DNA of 64,000 bases from an uncultured Glaciecola sp. (GTDB lineage: Bacteria > Pseudomonadota > Gammaproteobacteria > Enterobacterales > Alteromonadaceae). This document shows positions 54,187-63,237 of the stretch, piece by piece (position 1 is the first letter of the stretch; the number at the start of each line of letters is the position of its first letter). The DNA lies in contig CANMCE010000014.1 in assembly GCA_947496235.1 (NCBI GenBank), forward strand, positions 1 through 64,000. Direction: 5' to 3'. The notes beneath the pieces were generated by a model that did not search any database, was not told the DNA's origin, and worked only from the letters and a program-made list of their open reading frames with translations. A program made the position numbers and the translations under genes.

Positions 54187-54672
54187 TTATTCGCGAAGTA
54201 GCATTTTTAATGCTTTTTCGTATTTCTTTTCGTCACCCGTTCTATAACCCATGTGCAATAATCTTTGGTTTCCATCTCGGTCAATCATAACCGTTGTTGG
54301 CATTGCACTAACATCATACAACTGGCTTACTTGACCTTCTGAATCGTATAAAACAGGGAAGGTGACCTCTATATCATTTAACAACACGTCAGCTTTTGAT
54401 GATTCGTCATCTACGTTAACTGCCAAGATCTCAAAACCTAAATCTTGATATTCTTGATACATGGCTTCCATTTTTGGTAATTCTTCACGACATGGACCAC
54501 ACCAACTGGCCCAAAAGTTAACTAATACGATATTGCCTCTTTGCTCAGATAAGCGAATATTGCCACTTTCTTTGCTCTTGAGCGTAAAGTCTGGCGCTTG
54601 GGCATCTGCATACACAAAGCTGGCAAACAAACTAAAAATTAAAGCAAGCAAACTGTTTAATAGCGTTTTCAT
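54187..54672 (-). CDS. TlpA/ResA-like membrane-side thioredoxin
   Basis: 161 residues. Signal peptide ends near VYADAQ; thioredoxin fold with FWASWCGPCREELP (C58, C61) and the cis-Pro loop SAMPTTVMIDRDG. Such proteins reduce specific periplasmic disulfides, often in cytochrome c maturation. It is surrounded by genes for a Cys-tailed lipoprotein and a c-type cytochrome-like protein in the same operon, which gives it likely substrates. It has no membrane anchor beyond the signal peptide. Confidence 0.94.
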   Translation of the reverse strand: MKTLLNSLLALIFSLFASFVYADAQAPDFTLKSKESGNIRLSEQRGNIVLVNFWASWCGPCREELPKMEAMYQEYQDLGFEILAVNVDDESSKADVLLNDIEVTFPVLYDSEGQVSQLYDVSAMPTTVMIDRDGNQRLLHMGYRTGDEKKYEKALKMLLRE

Positions 54673-54684
54673 TGGCGACCTCTT

Positions 54685-55356
54685 CTAGAAGAAAAACGAA
54701 ACTGACATTGTGAACGTTAAGTTGTGAACGCTCTTTTCTTCGCCAATAATATCGCTATTAAATACATGATCACGTACATCAAATCGTACCGATAGATAAT
54801 CTGTAACAAGTAAACGATACCCAGCACCTGCCGAAATGGTAAATCTTTCGTCATCAGCAAATTCTGTATTGCCTGCACCTAGGGTGAAAAAGAAGTCCGA
54901 ATTGAAGACCCAGTTCTCACTAAAAAACACCTCACCATTTAGGTTGTAACCCATTGATAAATCGTAATAAACATAATCACGTTGGTCGTCAGTAAGAAAG
55001 GGGGCTCCACCTGACAACACTTCAAAACTGGTCTCTCCAGCAGTAGCTTGACCATAGCTAGCTTCGACAAAAAAGTTTTCATTAATATGGTATGCCAAGC
55101 GTGCACCGAGAAGCACATCAGAACCAAAATCTTCAATATTAATAACGCCAGCGAAAATGCCTATCTCTACGTTTTCGGAGTCAATGTCGAATTCGTCAAT
55201 GCTTCTACGTTCAACACCAGGATCAATTTCTGGTAACTCATTTTGTTGGGCATAAGTGACACCTGAAATGCTCAACAACACAAATACACTGGCGAACAAA
55301 ATAGAAAATCGGTTTTGTGGTTGGATAGGATAAAAATTGCTGAAAAATAAACTCAT
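54685..55356 (-). CDS. Outer membrane beta-barrel protein 1
   Basis: 223 residues. Signal peptide ends near VTYAQQ; then an acidic segment (ERRSIDEFDIDSENVEIG) leads to an eight-strand-type barrel: FAGVINIEDFGSDVLLGARLAYHI, FFVEASYGQA, YYDLSMGYNL, and final SVSFFF ending in Phe. It resembles the small barrel proteins that accompany gliding-type clusters. It overlaps no gene but gaps to both sides are 12 bp. Possibly forms a pair with the SH3-barrel gene next to it, which has the same fold and length. Confidence 0.88.
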   Translation of the reverse strand: MSLFFSNFYPIQPQNRFSILFASVFVLLSISGVTYAQQNELPEIDPGVERRSIDEFDIDSENVEIGIFAGVINIEDFGSDVLLGARLAYHINENFFVEASYGQATAGETSFEVLSGGAPFLTDDQRDYVYYDLSMGYNLNGEVFFSENWVFNSDFFFTLGAGNTEFADDERFTISAGAGYRLLVTDYLSVRFDVRDHVFNSDIIGEEKSVHNLTFTMSVSFFF

Positions 55357-55368
55357 TGCAGTACCTTG

Positions 55369-56130
55369 TTAAAAATATATGCTAGCACCGACTAACCACT
55401 GGTCGATACGCTCTTGTTCATCTCTGTCGGTTTCCGCGATTAAACTGCGATATTCCGCTCGAATCAGTACGCCATCCATTAAATAGTAGCGAACGCCAAG
55501 TCCCACTTCATAATGACTACTGACCCTTACTTCGTCGCCAGATTGCACTAGATTAGCGTTGGGTGATGTGCGGATTTCACCTGTGCCCAAAGCTAAATAT
55601 GGACTAATTTTCCATTCAGGAAATACCGTATGTCGCATTCGCAGCGACCAAATTTTGTTATCTGAAAAATTCCCCAAAGCTTGGGTATAACTCGCGTCCA
55701 CACTTAGATTTTTAGTCCAAACCCAAGTTCCAAATAATGTTATGGCTGCTGTGCTATCGAGTGCGCCGCCCATCAGGCTGACTTCAAAATCTCGATTTTG
55801 GAAATCCTCGAAACTGCCTTCTCTTGGCATGAGTGCAACGCCGTCTTCCAACATAGTCGCACTTAGATCATCACTGTAGATCCAACCTTCAATTTCATCG
55901 TCTTCATTTCGGTGCGAAACTGTGCGAATTTTGTACCATTTGGTGCGCTCTTTTAAAATTTCAATTTGCTCGCCTTGGGCTATTACATGGAACACTGGAT
56001 ACTCTGATGCTGGGCCAGAATGCACATTGATATAGGGAGAGGTAACAGTGACCTTAAGTTCTTCCGCGTTGGCGACAACACTGATGTGTAACACAAACAA
56101 ACAGAATACTGTGGTAAAAAACCTCTTCAT
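55369..56130 (-). CDS. SH3-domain outer membrane beta-barrel protein 2
   Basis: 253 residues from ATG 56130, where the signal peptide MKRFFTTVFCLFVLHI begins; longer in-frame starts overlap the previous gene. A bacterial SH3 domain (YINVHSGPASEYPVFHVIAQ ... IEGWIYSDDL) is followed by a barrel (FEVSLMGGALDSTAAITLFG ... WLVGASIYF) with terminal Phe. Bacterial SH3 domains often bind peptidoglycan, so the protein could link wall and outer membrane. GAGG lies nine bases upstream, just four bases after the stop of the large cytochrome-like gene. Confidence 0.9.
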   Translation of the reverse strand: MKRFFTTVFCLFVLHISVVANAEELKVTVTSPYINVHSGPASEYPVFHVIAQGEQIEILKERTKWYKIRTVSHRNEDDEIEGWIYSDDLSATMLEDGVALMPREGSFEDFQNRDFEVSLMGGALDSTAAITLFGTWVWTKNLSVDASYTQALGNFSDNKIWSLRMRHTVFPEWKISPYLALGTGEIRTSPNANLVQSGDEVRVSSHYEVGLGVRYYLMDGVLIRAEYRSLIAETDRDEQERIDQWLVGASIYF

Positions 56131-56134
56131 CCAA

Positions 56135-58822
56135 TCAATCCTCGGGCGCATCAAATGGGTTGTTATAATATTGGCCACCCACGTCCAGCCATTCTGCAAT
56201 TAAGCGAAGTTCTGCGTCAGAAAGCCAACCTTGATGACTTCCACCGCTGGCAAAAGGTGCAAAGAACCTGCCACTATTTATAGCACCAGACGGGCGCATA
56301 CTGGAAGCTACGTTGACTGTTTCTGTGACAGGAATAGGATTACCTTCACTATCCAATATAAATTCACCTTCTTCATCCACTTCAAATACCGGATTACCTT
56401 GAGCATCTAGTACAGGAATTTGACGATCCAATAAGGCGCCATCGACAATTTCTTGTTCTTGGTCATTGTTCATTAACTCTCTATAGCTAGTCATGAAATC
56501 GTTATCTTCTGGCGCAGGCGTTTCGGACAAATCAAGTTGTCCAGCTGGCACCTGTAGCATGTCATTGGCATCTGCTGGACTATGACAACTGACGCAAGTA
56601 TTGTCAGAAATCACGTTTAATTGTTCATCCAATACTTGGCGAGGCAATGCAAATAAGGGCGCTATATGGTCAGGGTAGTTAATCACTGAACGACATAAAG
56701 CGGTCCAATTTTGCGCACAAGCTTGGGATATAGGGAGTGGGGTTTGCAAGTCAGCATAGGCTAGGCTAAATGATGCGCTTGGGGTATCAGTGCTTGGATC
56801 TGTCCAAACGTCTTCGAAAATCGGATCTGACGTCAATCTTGCCACACCTTGAATACGCGATAAGGTTTGCGCCATGGTCTCACCAAGGTCAGCAAATAGC
56901 GCGGGGTTAGCGCCAGGAAAACCTACACCTGTACTAGGCGCACCAGCATTAATAGAAGGCGTTTGAGCATCTATTCGACCGTGTGGTGCTTCTCCGGTTC
57001 TTTCGTGACATCCGATGCAGGTTTTACGTTCACCAGGCATCAGTTGTAGCCAGTTGTTATGACGCGGGGTTATTCGCTTTCCATCTTGATCTACAACACT
57101 GACAAAGAACGGAATATTAGCGGGAATAGCGACTTCCACCGAACCATCAGGTTGAATTGGCGTGTACCCTACGATTTCTCTTAGTAGCTGATTGCGAGAA
57201 CGGCCAAAGGCCGCACGATTAAAATCTCTTACATCACGATCAGGAATAGAAACGCTTTTCACTATTCGTAAAAAACGGGCAGGTCTTTGCTGCGCAGTGG
57301 TTTGCGATGGATTAGCGGTTGTTGCAAGCCCAAAAGGACTGGTATCTATTTCATCTACTTGATAGATACTCTGGATATGCAACACACCTAAGCCTTCGTC
57401 AATTAACGCGGTATTGCTGCGATCTATAGTTGTTTCAGGATTTGCAGGGAATGGTTTGGCTTCCATTGCCAAAATTTCACTCACTACACGGTCTTCTATG
57501 GGTAAACCTAGGGACAACTGGGTATCTTCAATGGGGTCGTACATCCAAACCCCATATACCGGAGGAGCTTGCTCATAGCCTTCTGCGTTAATATTTTCTT
57601 CGCTGCAGGGCGCTATTGTGCGCGCCGCATCTTCTGGGCTACCCTCTGGCAATGGCGTGTATAATCGGCACTGACTCCAACTGTATAGGATTCGACCGCT
57701 ACCGTCCCACAAAGGATATAAGGCGTTGATAAATCCTGGTGGCGACACTTCGCCGGTTAACACTATGCCGTCAAACAAGGCGCTCTGCTGCGCTGGTCCT
57801 TGCAATGAACTCATAGATGCAATTGGACGGTTGTAATCAATAAAGTTTTCAATGTCTATGGTGACATAATCAGTACCAAAACGATTATTCTCAAATGAAT
57901 TAATCCCCATCAAGATTTGTCCATCTGGGGTAACGCTAGCTTTGGCATACTGCACGTCATCGACATAATCGGAAAGATTGTGACTATGTCTACCGTACAT
58001 GATCTCTAGATCACTGCCGTCCGGATTCATTTGATAGAGATTTAACCCTTTGTTTCCGTTGGACTGATCCCAGCGGCTGAACAAAAGTTTTCCATTGGGT
58101 AGAATCAGAGGATCAAGGTCATGACTTTGGTTAAAGGATATTTGCTGAATATTACTACCGTCAGGATCCATGATATGTAATACCGACGCTAGGGCATCCA
58201 GTCCTTCTTCTAACCCTGAATATTGCGGTTTGCCTTCATCTAATAAACGTGACTGATTACCTCGTTGGCGATTCGAACTAAACACTATTCTGCCATCAGC
58301 TAAATAGACAGGACCCGTATCGTCGCCAGCTTCAGCTACTATATCACTTGAAATAATTCGCATTAGAGTGTCGGTTTGTCTGTCGTACTCCCAAATGTTC
58401 CACGTGGGGAGCTCTTCCATACCAACCAATTCTGGCGCCCTGACACTAAAAATTAATTTGTTCCCAGAGTAGTCGCCCTTTAAATCTTTAATGTCTATTG
58501 GTAGCGGATTACCTTGGTCATCTAAAGCGTCAGGAAATAGTCGCTCACTGATATTAACGGGAACAGCGGACGCATTGGCGCGTTGTTTGATATACAGGGT
58601 CGCGCCAGGTATAAATTGTGTTGGATCAGCAATGTCACGAATGGGTTCACCTTCAGATACAGCAAGGTCTCTTTCGATATAGGCGACAGGGACGTCAATT
58701 ACGACAGGATCAGGTTCCTGATTCTCAGTGTCACCAATAGAACCGCCACAACCTGCTAACACTATTAGCAAGCTGGTACTGAGGAATGCCCTAGTGACAT
58801 TAAATTGGCGATTTATTGACAT
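56135..58822 (-). CDS. PD40/hydrazine-synthase-alpha-like c-type cytochrome lipoprotein
   Basis: 895 residues. Lipoprotein signal LIVLAGC, then TolB/PD40-type beta-propeller blades (YLADGRIVFSSNRQ, DPDGSNIQQISFNQSHD, LPNGKLLFSRWDQSNG, MNPDGSDLEIMYGRHSHN) and a region resembling the hydrazine synthase alpha middle domain. Two CxxCH haem sites: CIGCH near 605 and CVSCH near 745. The end (LSDAELRLIAEWLDVGGQYY) is like cytochrome domains in multi-haem proteins. Surface or periplasmic electron transfer is likely; it is not a hydrazine synthase. First gene of the 15-gene operon, start after GGTGGGATT. Confidence 0.88.
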   Translation of the reverse strand: MSINRQFNVTRAFLSTSLLIVLAGCGGSIGDTENQEPDPVVIDVPVAYIERDLAVSEGEPIRDIADPTQFIPGATLYIKQRANASAVPVNISERLFPDALDDQGNPLPIDIKDLKGDYSGNKLIFSVRAPELVGMEELPTWNIWEYDRQTDTLMRIISSDIVAEAGDDTGPVYLADGRIVFSSNRQRGNQSRLLDEGKPQYSGLEEGLDALASVLHIMDPDGSNIQQISFNQSHDLDPLILPNGKLLFSRWDQSNGNKGLNLYQMNPDGSDLEIMYGRHSHNLSDYVDDVQYAKASVTPDGQILMGINSFENNRFGTDYVTIDIENFIDYNRPIASMSSLQGPAQQSALFDGIVLTGEVSPPGFINALYPLWDGSGRILYSWSQCRLYTPLPEGSPEDAARTIAPCSEENINAEGYEQAPPVYGVWMYDPIEDTQLSLGLPIEDRVVSEILAMEAKPFPANPETTIDRSNTALIDEGLGVLHIQSIYQVDEIDTSPFGLATTANPSQTTAQQRPARFLRIVKSVSIPDRDVRDFNRAAFGRSRNQLLREIVGYTPIQPDGSVEVAIPANIPFFVSVVDQDGKRITPRHNNWLQLMPGERKTCIGCHERTGEAPHGRIDAQTPSINAGAPSTGVGFPGANPALFADLGETMAQTLSRIQGVARLTSDPIFEDVWTDPSTDTPSASFSLAYADLQTPLPISQACAQNWTALCRSVINYPDHIAPLFALPRQVLDEQLNVISDNTCVSCHSPADANDMLQVPAGQLDLSETPAPEDNDFMTSYRELMNNDQEQEIVDGALLDRQIPVLDAQGNPVFEVDEEGEFILDSEGNPIPVTETVNVASSMRPSGAINSGRFFAPFASGGSHQGWLSDAELRLIAEWLDVGGQYYNNPFDAPED

Positions 58823-59524
58823 AATCCCACCTACTTTTCACAATTGAGACAGCTGTAGCAATAACCACACCCAATTTGCAAATCCTAGCGGTATTATTTT
58901 GCCTTATGAAGTGTCTCAAAGTGCCGACAGCTTTGTCTATTGGCCTAAAAATTAAAAAATGTTTTTTCGACTAAAATAGTCTCAGCTCAATAAACTCAAT
59001 ACAATTGCGGTATTGATTATTAGGAATATATATTCATAACTAAGATTATGAAACCGAACCTTTAATTCACATTTAATATAAAAATTTAGAATTAAATAAT
59101 GAATTGATATAGAAATAGCGCAATTTAGTTCTCTAATGCCTGACAGGTAGCCGTTAAAGACGTTTACCTTTTCTAATCTAACCGTCTGAATTTACTTAAT
59201 ATTATCTCTTTCTTTGTGGCAATTATCAGTCAATATGTCTGAATTTAGAGACACATAATTCTTGACGAAACAGCATTTTATTAGAAAAGTAATTAAAAAT
59301 CATACGCTTAAACGAATAGGCATGATAATTGATAAAAGCATTTCCTATTAATAAACACAGGCATAGTCAACTTAAACAGTATTGTTCAATTAGTTTTTTG
59401 GCTGAGTAAAAAGCCAACACCTTTTAATCGAAAGTTATTAGTTTATAGACCCAAGAAGATTCGCCGATAACCTATGGATAGTCGCGATTTTGTATAACAA
59501 AGTATCAAAATGGGAGTAAGCGAT
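58823..59524. promoter_or_regulatory. 702-bp divergent control region, no gene
   Basis: AT-rich, no supported ORF. It must hold the promoters of both operons. Candidate sites: CAATAC/GTATTG inverted repeat (58997-59002, 59010-59015), the 12-bp palindrome GAATATATATTC (59024-59035), the direct repeat GTCTGAATTTA (59184-59194 and 59237-59247, 53 bp apart), and a TTGGCT/AGCCAA hairpin (59398-59417). No factor can be named, and AT richness makes some of these expected by chance. Confidence 0.6.
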
Positions 59525-60763
59525 ATGCAAGGTTCAAAAAAATTGGTTATCGGTAAAGCAAAAAATATCGTGGCGAACTTAATCGTCGCGGTCGGTATTT
59601 TGAGCGCTTCCTCAATTGCTTTAGCTGATAGTGTATCCCAAGCTAAACGCATGCATGATCGCCTTGCTGGCGTTCCTCCTACTGAACAAATTTTGCAACA
59701 AATGGCCGGATTAATTGAGGCTGGGCAACCCGAACAAGCCGCATTTTTAGCCATGGAAAACCCAGCCTTTTACAATGTTACATTAAAAAATTGGATCACT
59801 CCCTGGACGAATGAAGAAGCCGACGTTTTTGCACCTTTAAATGATTATACTGCCACTGTGATAGGCATTATTAGAGACGATATCGATTTTCGACAAATTT
59901 TGACTGGCAATATAATCTATTCTGCTCCTAGTGTTTCAGGCATTCCAACTTACTCAAACTCCAATAATGCCCATTACGAAGCACTTGAAAATAACGGCAT
60001 CGACCTTGCCTCAAATTTAGTTCAACAAACCCAATCCTCAGTCACAGGTTTACCCGCGCAGGCTACGGCTGGCGTTATTACAACTAGGGCAGCGGCGAAA
60101 TCATTTTTCAAAGACGGTACCAATCGCGCAATGTTCAGATTTACTTTGATAAATCATATGTGTACTGATTTAGAAGCGTTAAAAGATACCAGTTTACCGC
60201 CAGATAGAATTCGCCAAGATCTTAGCCGTAGCCCAGGAGGTGATAGCCGAATTTTTGCCAACTCTTGCTCCGGCTGTCATACCGGCATGGATCCCTTAGC
60301 ACAAGCATACGCCTATTATGAGTATGAATATGATGTTCAAGGTGATCCAGAAGGAAACAATGGTTACCTAGCCTACAACCAAGATGGCCAAACTGATCCC
60401 GAAACGGGTTCGCGAGTGACGGCGAAACACAGAATCAATGCTAACAACTTTGAATTCGGTTATGTGATCGAAGACGACCGCTGGGACAACTATTGGCGCG
60501 AAGGTATTAACCAAACTCTTGGTTGGTCAGAACAACTACAAGGTTATGGTTACGGCGCCAAAAGTATGGGTGAAGAACTGGCTAACAGCCAACAATTTGC
60601 ACAATGCCAAGTGACAAAAGTATTTAAGGATGTGTGTTTGCGCAATCCACAAGATGTTAGCGATAGAAGTGTCATTGATGAGGCAACTCAAACCTTTATG
60701 CAAAACGGGTATCAGATGAAGCCTGTGTTTGCCAGTACTGCCAATTATTGCAAAGGGGAATAA
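59525..60763 (+). CDS. Exported mono-haem c-type protein
   Basis: 412 residues from ATG 59525, where GGGAG lies nine bases upstream; a longer in-frame start at 59510 is less likely. Signal peptide ends near IALADSV. One haem site CSGCH (C248-H252, in ANSCSGCHTGMDPLAQ) lies in a helical region; TRAAAKSFFKDGTNRAMFRFT and RDDIDFRQILTG are typical of DUF1588/DUF1585-like planctomycete-type cytochrome genes. It is the first gene of an operon with a LamG di-haem lipoprotein and a DUF1501 protein. Substrate and partner unknown. Confidence 0.82.
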   Translation: MQGSKKLVIGKAKNIVANLIVAVGILSASSIALADSVSQAKRMHDRLAGVPPTEQILQQMAGLIEAGQPEQAAFLAMENPAFYNVTLKNWITPWTNEEADVFAPLNDYTATVIGIIRDDIDFRQILTGNIIYSAPSVSGIPTYSNSNNAHYEALENNGIDLASNLVQQTQSSVTGLPAQATAGVITTRAAAKSFFKDGTNRAMFRFTLINHMCTDLEALKDTSLPPDRIRQDLSRSPGGDSRIFANSCSGCHTGMDPLAQAYAYYEYEYDVQGDPEGNNGYLAYNQDGQTDPETGSRVTAKHRINANNFEFGYVIEDDRWDNYWREGINQTLGWSEQLQGYGYGAKSMGEELANSQQFAQCQVTKVFKDVCLRNPQDVSDRSVIDEATQTFMQNGYQMKPVFASTANYCKGE

Positions 60764-60765
60764 TC

Positions 60766-63225
60766 ATGAAACTTAAGCATTATTTCAAGATCTTCTCTTT
60801 AGCTGCTTCAGTGGCATTATTGGTTGCTTGTGGCGGCAGCGAAACACAAGTGCAAGAAAACCCGATTCCACCACCTGCTAGACAACCAGTGCAAAACTAT
60901 AATGGACCAGCGGCTGCCACTGAAGACGTGCAAAACTTTAAGCTTAATGTTTGGGACAATATTGCCACCGATGATAAATGTGGCGCTTGTCACACCCAGA
61001 ACAATCAATCTCCCGCATTTGCCAGAGACGATGATATTAATGAAGCTTATGCTATTGCCAATACTTTGGTAAATTTAGCTAGTCCACAAGACTCATTGCT
61101 AGTGACTAAGGTTGCAGGCGGACATAATTGCTGGCTAAGCAGTGATACAGCTTGTGCAGACTTGATGACCACTTGGGTTGAGGCATGGTTAAATACGGAT
61201 GAAAGCGCCAATGCCATAGTCCTAGAAGCGCCAGTACCTAGAGCTGTTGGTGCAAATAAAAACTTTCCTGAAAGTCCGGATCTATTCGCCGCAAATATAC
61301 ATCCGATTCTAGAAGCCCATTGTGGCGATTGTCATCAAAGTAGCGCCTCCATTCCTATTTCACCTTACATTGCATCAAGTGATTTAACCGAAGCATATTT
61401 AGCCACCATTTCTAAAATCAATTTAGATCAGCCTAGTGACTCCCGCATTGCGGCTCGCTTAAGAGATGAGTTTCACAACTGCTGGAACGACTGTGCAACT
61501 GACGCGCAAAGTATTATTGATGCAGTGCAAGCCATGTCTGACGCCATTCCAGCTACTCAGTTAGATCCTAATTTAGTTGCCTCAGATGCGGTATCTCTAT
61601 ATGAGGGAACTTTAGCAAGCGGCGGTGGACGTTTTGAAACTAACCTCATTGCCAAATGGGAATTTAAAACCGGCTCAGGCAATACAGCATTTGATACTAG
61701 CGGTATTTCACCTGCACTAGATTTAACAATTTCCGGTGATTATGACTGGGTCGGCGGCTGGGGAATTCAATTGCGCGGCGGTAAAGCTCAAGGCTCAACC
61801 ACCGCGAGCAAAAAAATTCATGATCTTATTGTTGCCACCGGTGAATTTTCTATTGAAGCCTGGATTGCACCAGCCAATGTGACTCAAGAAGGTCCGGCGC
61901 GAATCATTTCTTATTCAGGTGCCGATGACAGACGTAACTTGATGCTTGGCCAAACACTTTATAATTATGATTTTTATCTGCGCAATGTGAACACAGATGC
62001 TAATGGTGAACCCTCATTAAGCACTCCCGATGCTGAAGAGGATTTACAAGCAGCTCTACAGCATGTGGTGATTAACTATGACGGCACTAATGGCCGACGC
62101 ATATACGTTAATGGCCAGTTTACTGACGATATCGATAGTATTGAAGCTAGCTTATTAAATGATTGGGATGACAGTTTTGCGTTTGTAATAGGCAGTGAAG
62201 TCAGTGGTCGTTATCCCTTTGCTGGCACAGTTCGAATGGTGGCAGTGCACAATAGAACGCTGACCGACGAGCAGATTGTAAGTAACTTTGATGCAGGCAT
62301 TGGTCAACGCTTTTATTTAATGTTTGGTATTAGTGATGTGGTGAATGTGGCGCAAAGTTATGTGGTGTTTGAAGTTAGCCAGTTCGATTCGTACAGCTAT
62401 CTCTTTAGCGAGCCGTTTATTGTTAGCCTAGACCCAAATGCCAGCGTTGCAGATATCAATTTAACCGGTATGCGAATAGGTGTAAACGGTAGGGAAGAAA
62501 AGACTGGCCAAGTATTTGCCACATTAGATACATCCGTCGACGCTACTTCACCCAATGATTTGGGAGGGATTCCTTTATCTCGCCAAGGCACCATAATTCC
62601 GTTACAAAAAGGGCCTGAATTAGATGAGTTTTTCCTTACCTTCGATGTATTAGGCGACGCACAATCACAGAGAGTGCCTGCAGCGCCACCTGTGCCGGCA
62701 TTACCTCAAGACCTGACGGCGCAATCGGAAATCGGCGTAAGACATTTTGCTGAAATAAATGCCAGTATGGCCGCTTTAACTAACGTTAGCAGTCAAGAGC
62801 CTCAGGTGTTAGCGACCTATAACCAGTTACGCCAGCAATTACCAAGTGTTACCAATATTGGAAGCTTTTTAACATCTAACCAAATGGCGATTACCCAGTT
62901 AGCCATAAAGTATTGCGATCGTTTGGTGGAAGATAACCAGTTGCGCACATTGTACTTTCCAGATGTTGATTTCAGCTACAACGCCAATAATGGTTTTAGC
63001 GCTGGATTTAAAGATAATGTGATTTTGCCGTTAACATCAAAAATGCTAGGCCAAAGCATAGGCACTCAACCTGATCAGTTAATGGTAAACGCTGAAATAA
63101 GTAACCTTATTGACAGATTAGGTAGTTGCTCACAAACCAATTCATGCACCACTGAAACGACAGAAACTGTGGTCAAAGCAAGCTGTGCTGCTGTGCTAGG
63201 CAGTGCAGTTGTGACCATACAGTAA
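60766..63225 (+). CDS. Di-haem LamG-domain lipoprotein
   Basis: 819 residues from ATG 60766, AGGGGAA six bases upstream and two bases after the previous stop. Lipoprotein signal LLVAC near 22. Two c-type haem sites: CGACH (C72-H76) and CGDCH (C186-H190), each in a similar cytochrome domain (AYAIANTLVNLASPQDS and AYLATISKINLDQPSDS). Then a LamG/concanavalin domain (about 300-510; FSIEAWIAPANV, ALQHVVINYDGTNGRRIYVNG) and a helical end. LamG domains bind glycans or proteins, so the cytochrome may work at the cell surface. Co-transcribed with its neighbours. Confidence 0.86.
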   Translation: MKLKHYFKIFSLAASVALLVACGGSETQVQENPIPPPARQPVQNYNGPAAATEDVQNFKLNVWDNIATDDKCGACHTQNNQSPAFARDDDINEAYAIANTLVNLASPQDSLLVTKVAGGHNCWLSSDTACADLMTTWVEAWLNTDESANAIVLEAPVPRAVGANKNFPESPDLFAANIHPILEAHCGDCHQSSASIPISPYIASSDLTEAYLATISKINLDQPSDSRIAARLRDEFHNCWNDCATDAQSIIDAVQAMSDAIPATQLDPNLVASDAVSLYEGTLASGGGRFETNLIAKWEFKTGSGNTAFDTSGISPALDLTISGDYDWVGGWGIQLRGGKAQGSTTASKKIHDLIVATGEFSIEAWIAPANVTQEGPARIISYSGADDRRNLMLGQTLYNYDFYLRNVNTDANGEPSLSTPDAEEDLQAALQHVVINYDGTNGRRIYVNGQFTDDIDSIEASLLNDWDDSFAFVIGSEVSGRYPFAGTVRMVAVHNRTLTDEQIVSNFDAGIGQRFYLMFGISDVVNVAQSYVVFEVSQFDSYSYLFSEPFIVSLDPNASVADINLTGMRIGVNGREEKTGQVFATLDTSVDATSPNDLGGIPLSRQGTIIPLQKGPELDEFFLTFDVLGDAQSQRVPAAPPVPALPQDLTAQSEIGVRHFAEINASMAALTNVSSQEPQVLATYNQLRQQLPSVTNIGSFLTSNQMAITQLAIKYCDRLVEDNQLRTLYFPDVDFSYNANNGFSAGFKDNVILPLTSKMLGQSIGTQPDQLMVNAEISNLIDRLGSCSQTNSCTTETTETVVKASCAAVLGSAVVTIQ

Positions 63226-63237
63226 GGGGTTGACAAA

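Noticed and set aside
56135-58822. True hydrazine synthase alpha subunit
   Set aside because: The similarity is limited to the propeller and middle region; no beta or gamma partner genes or anammox context is present, so only a fold-level label is justified.
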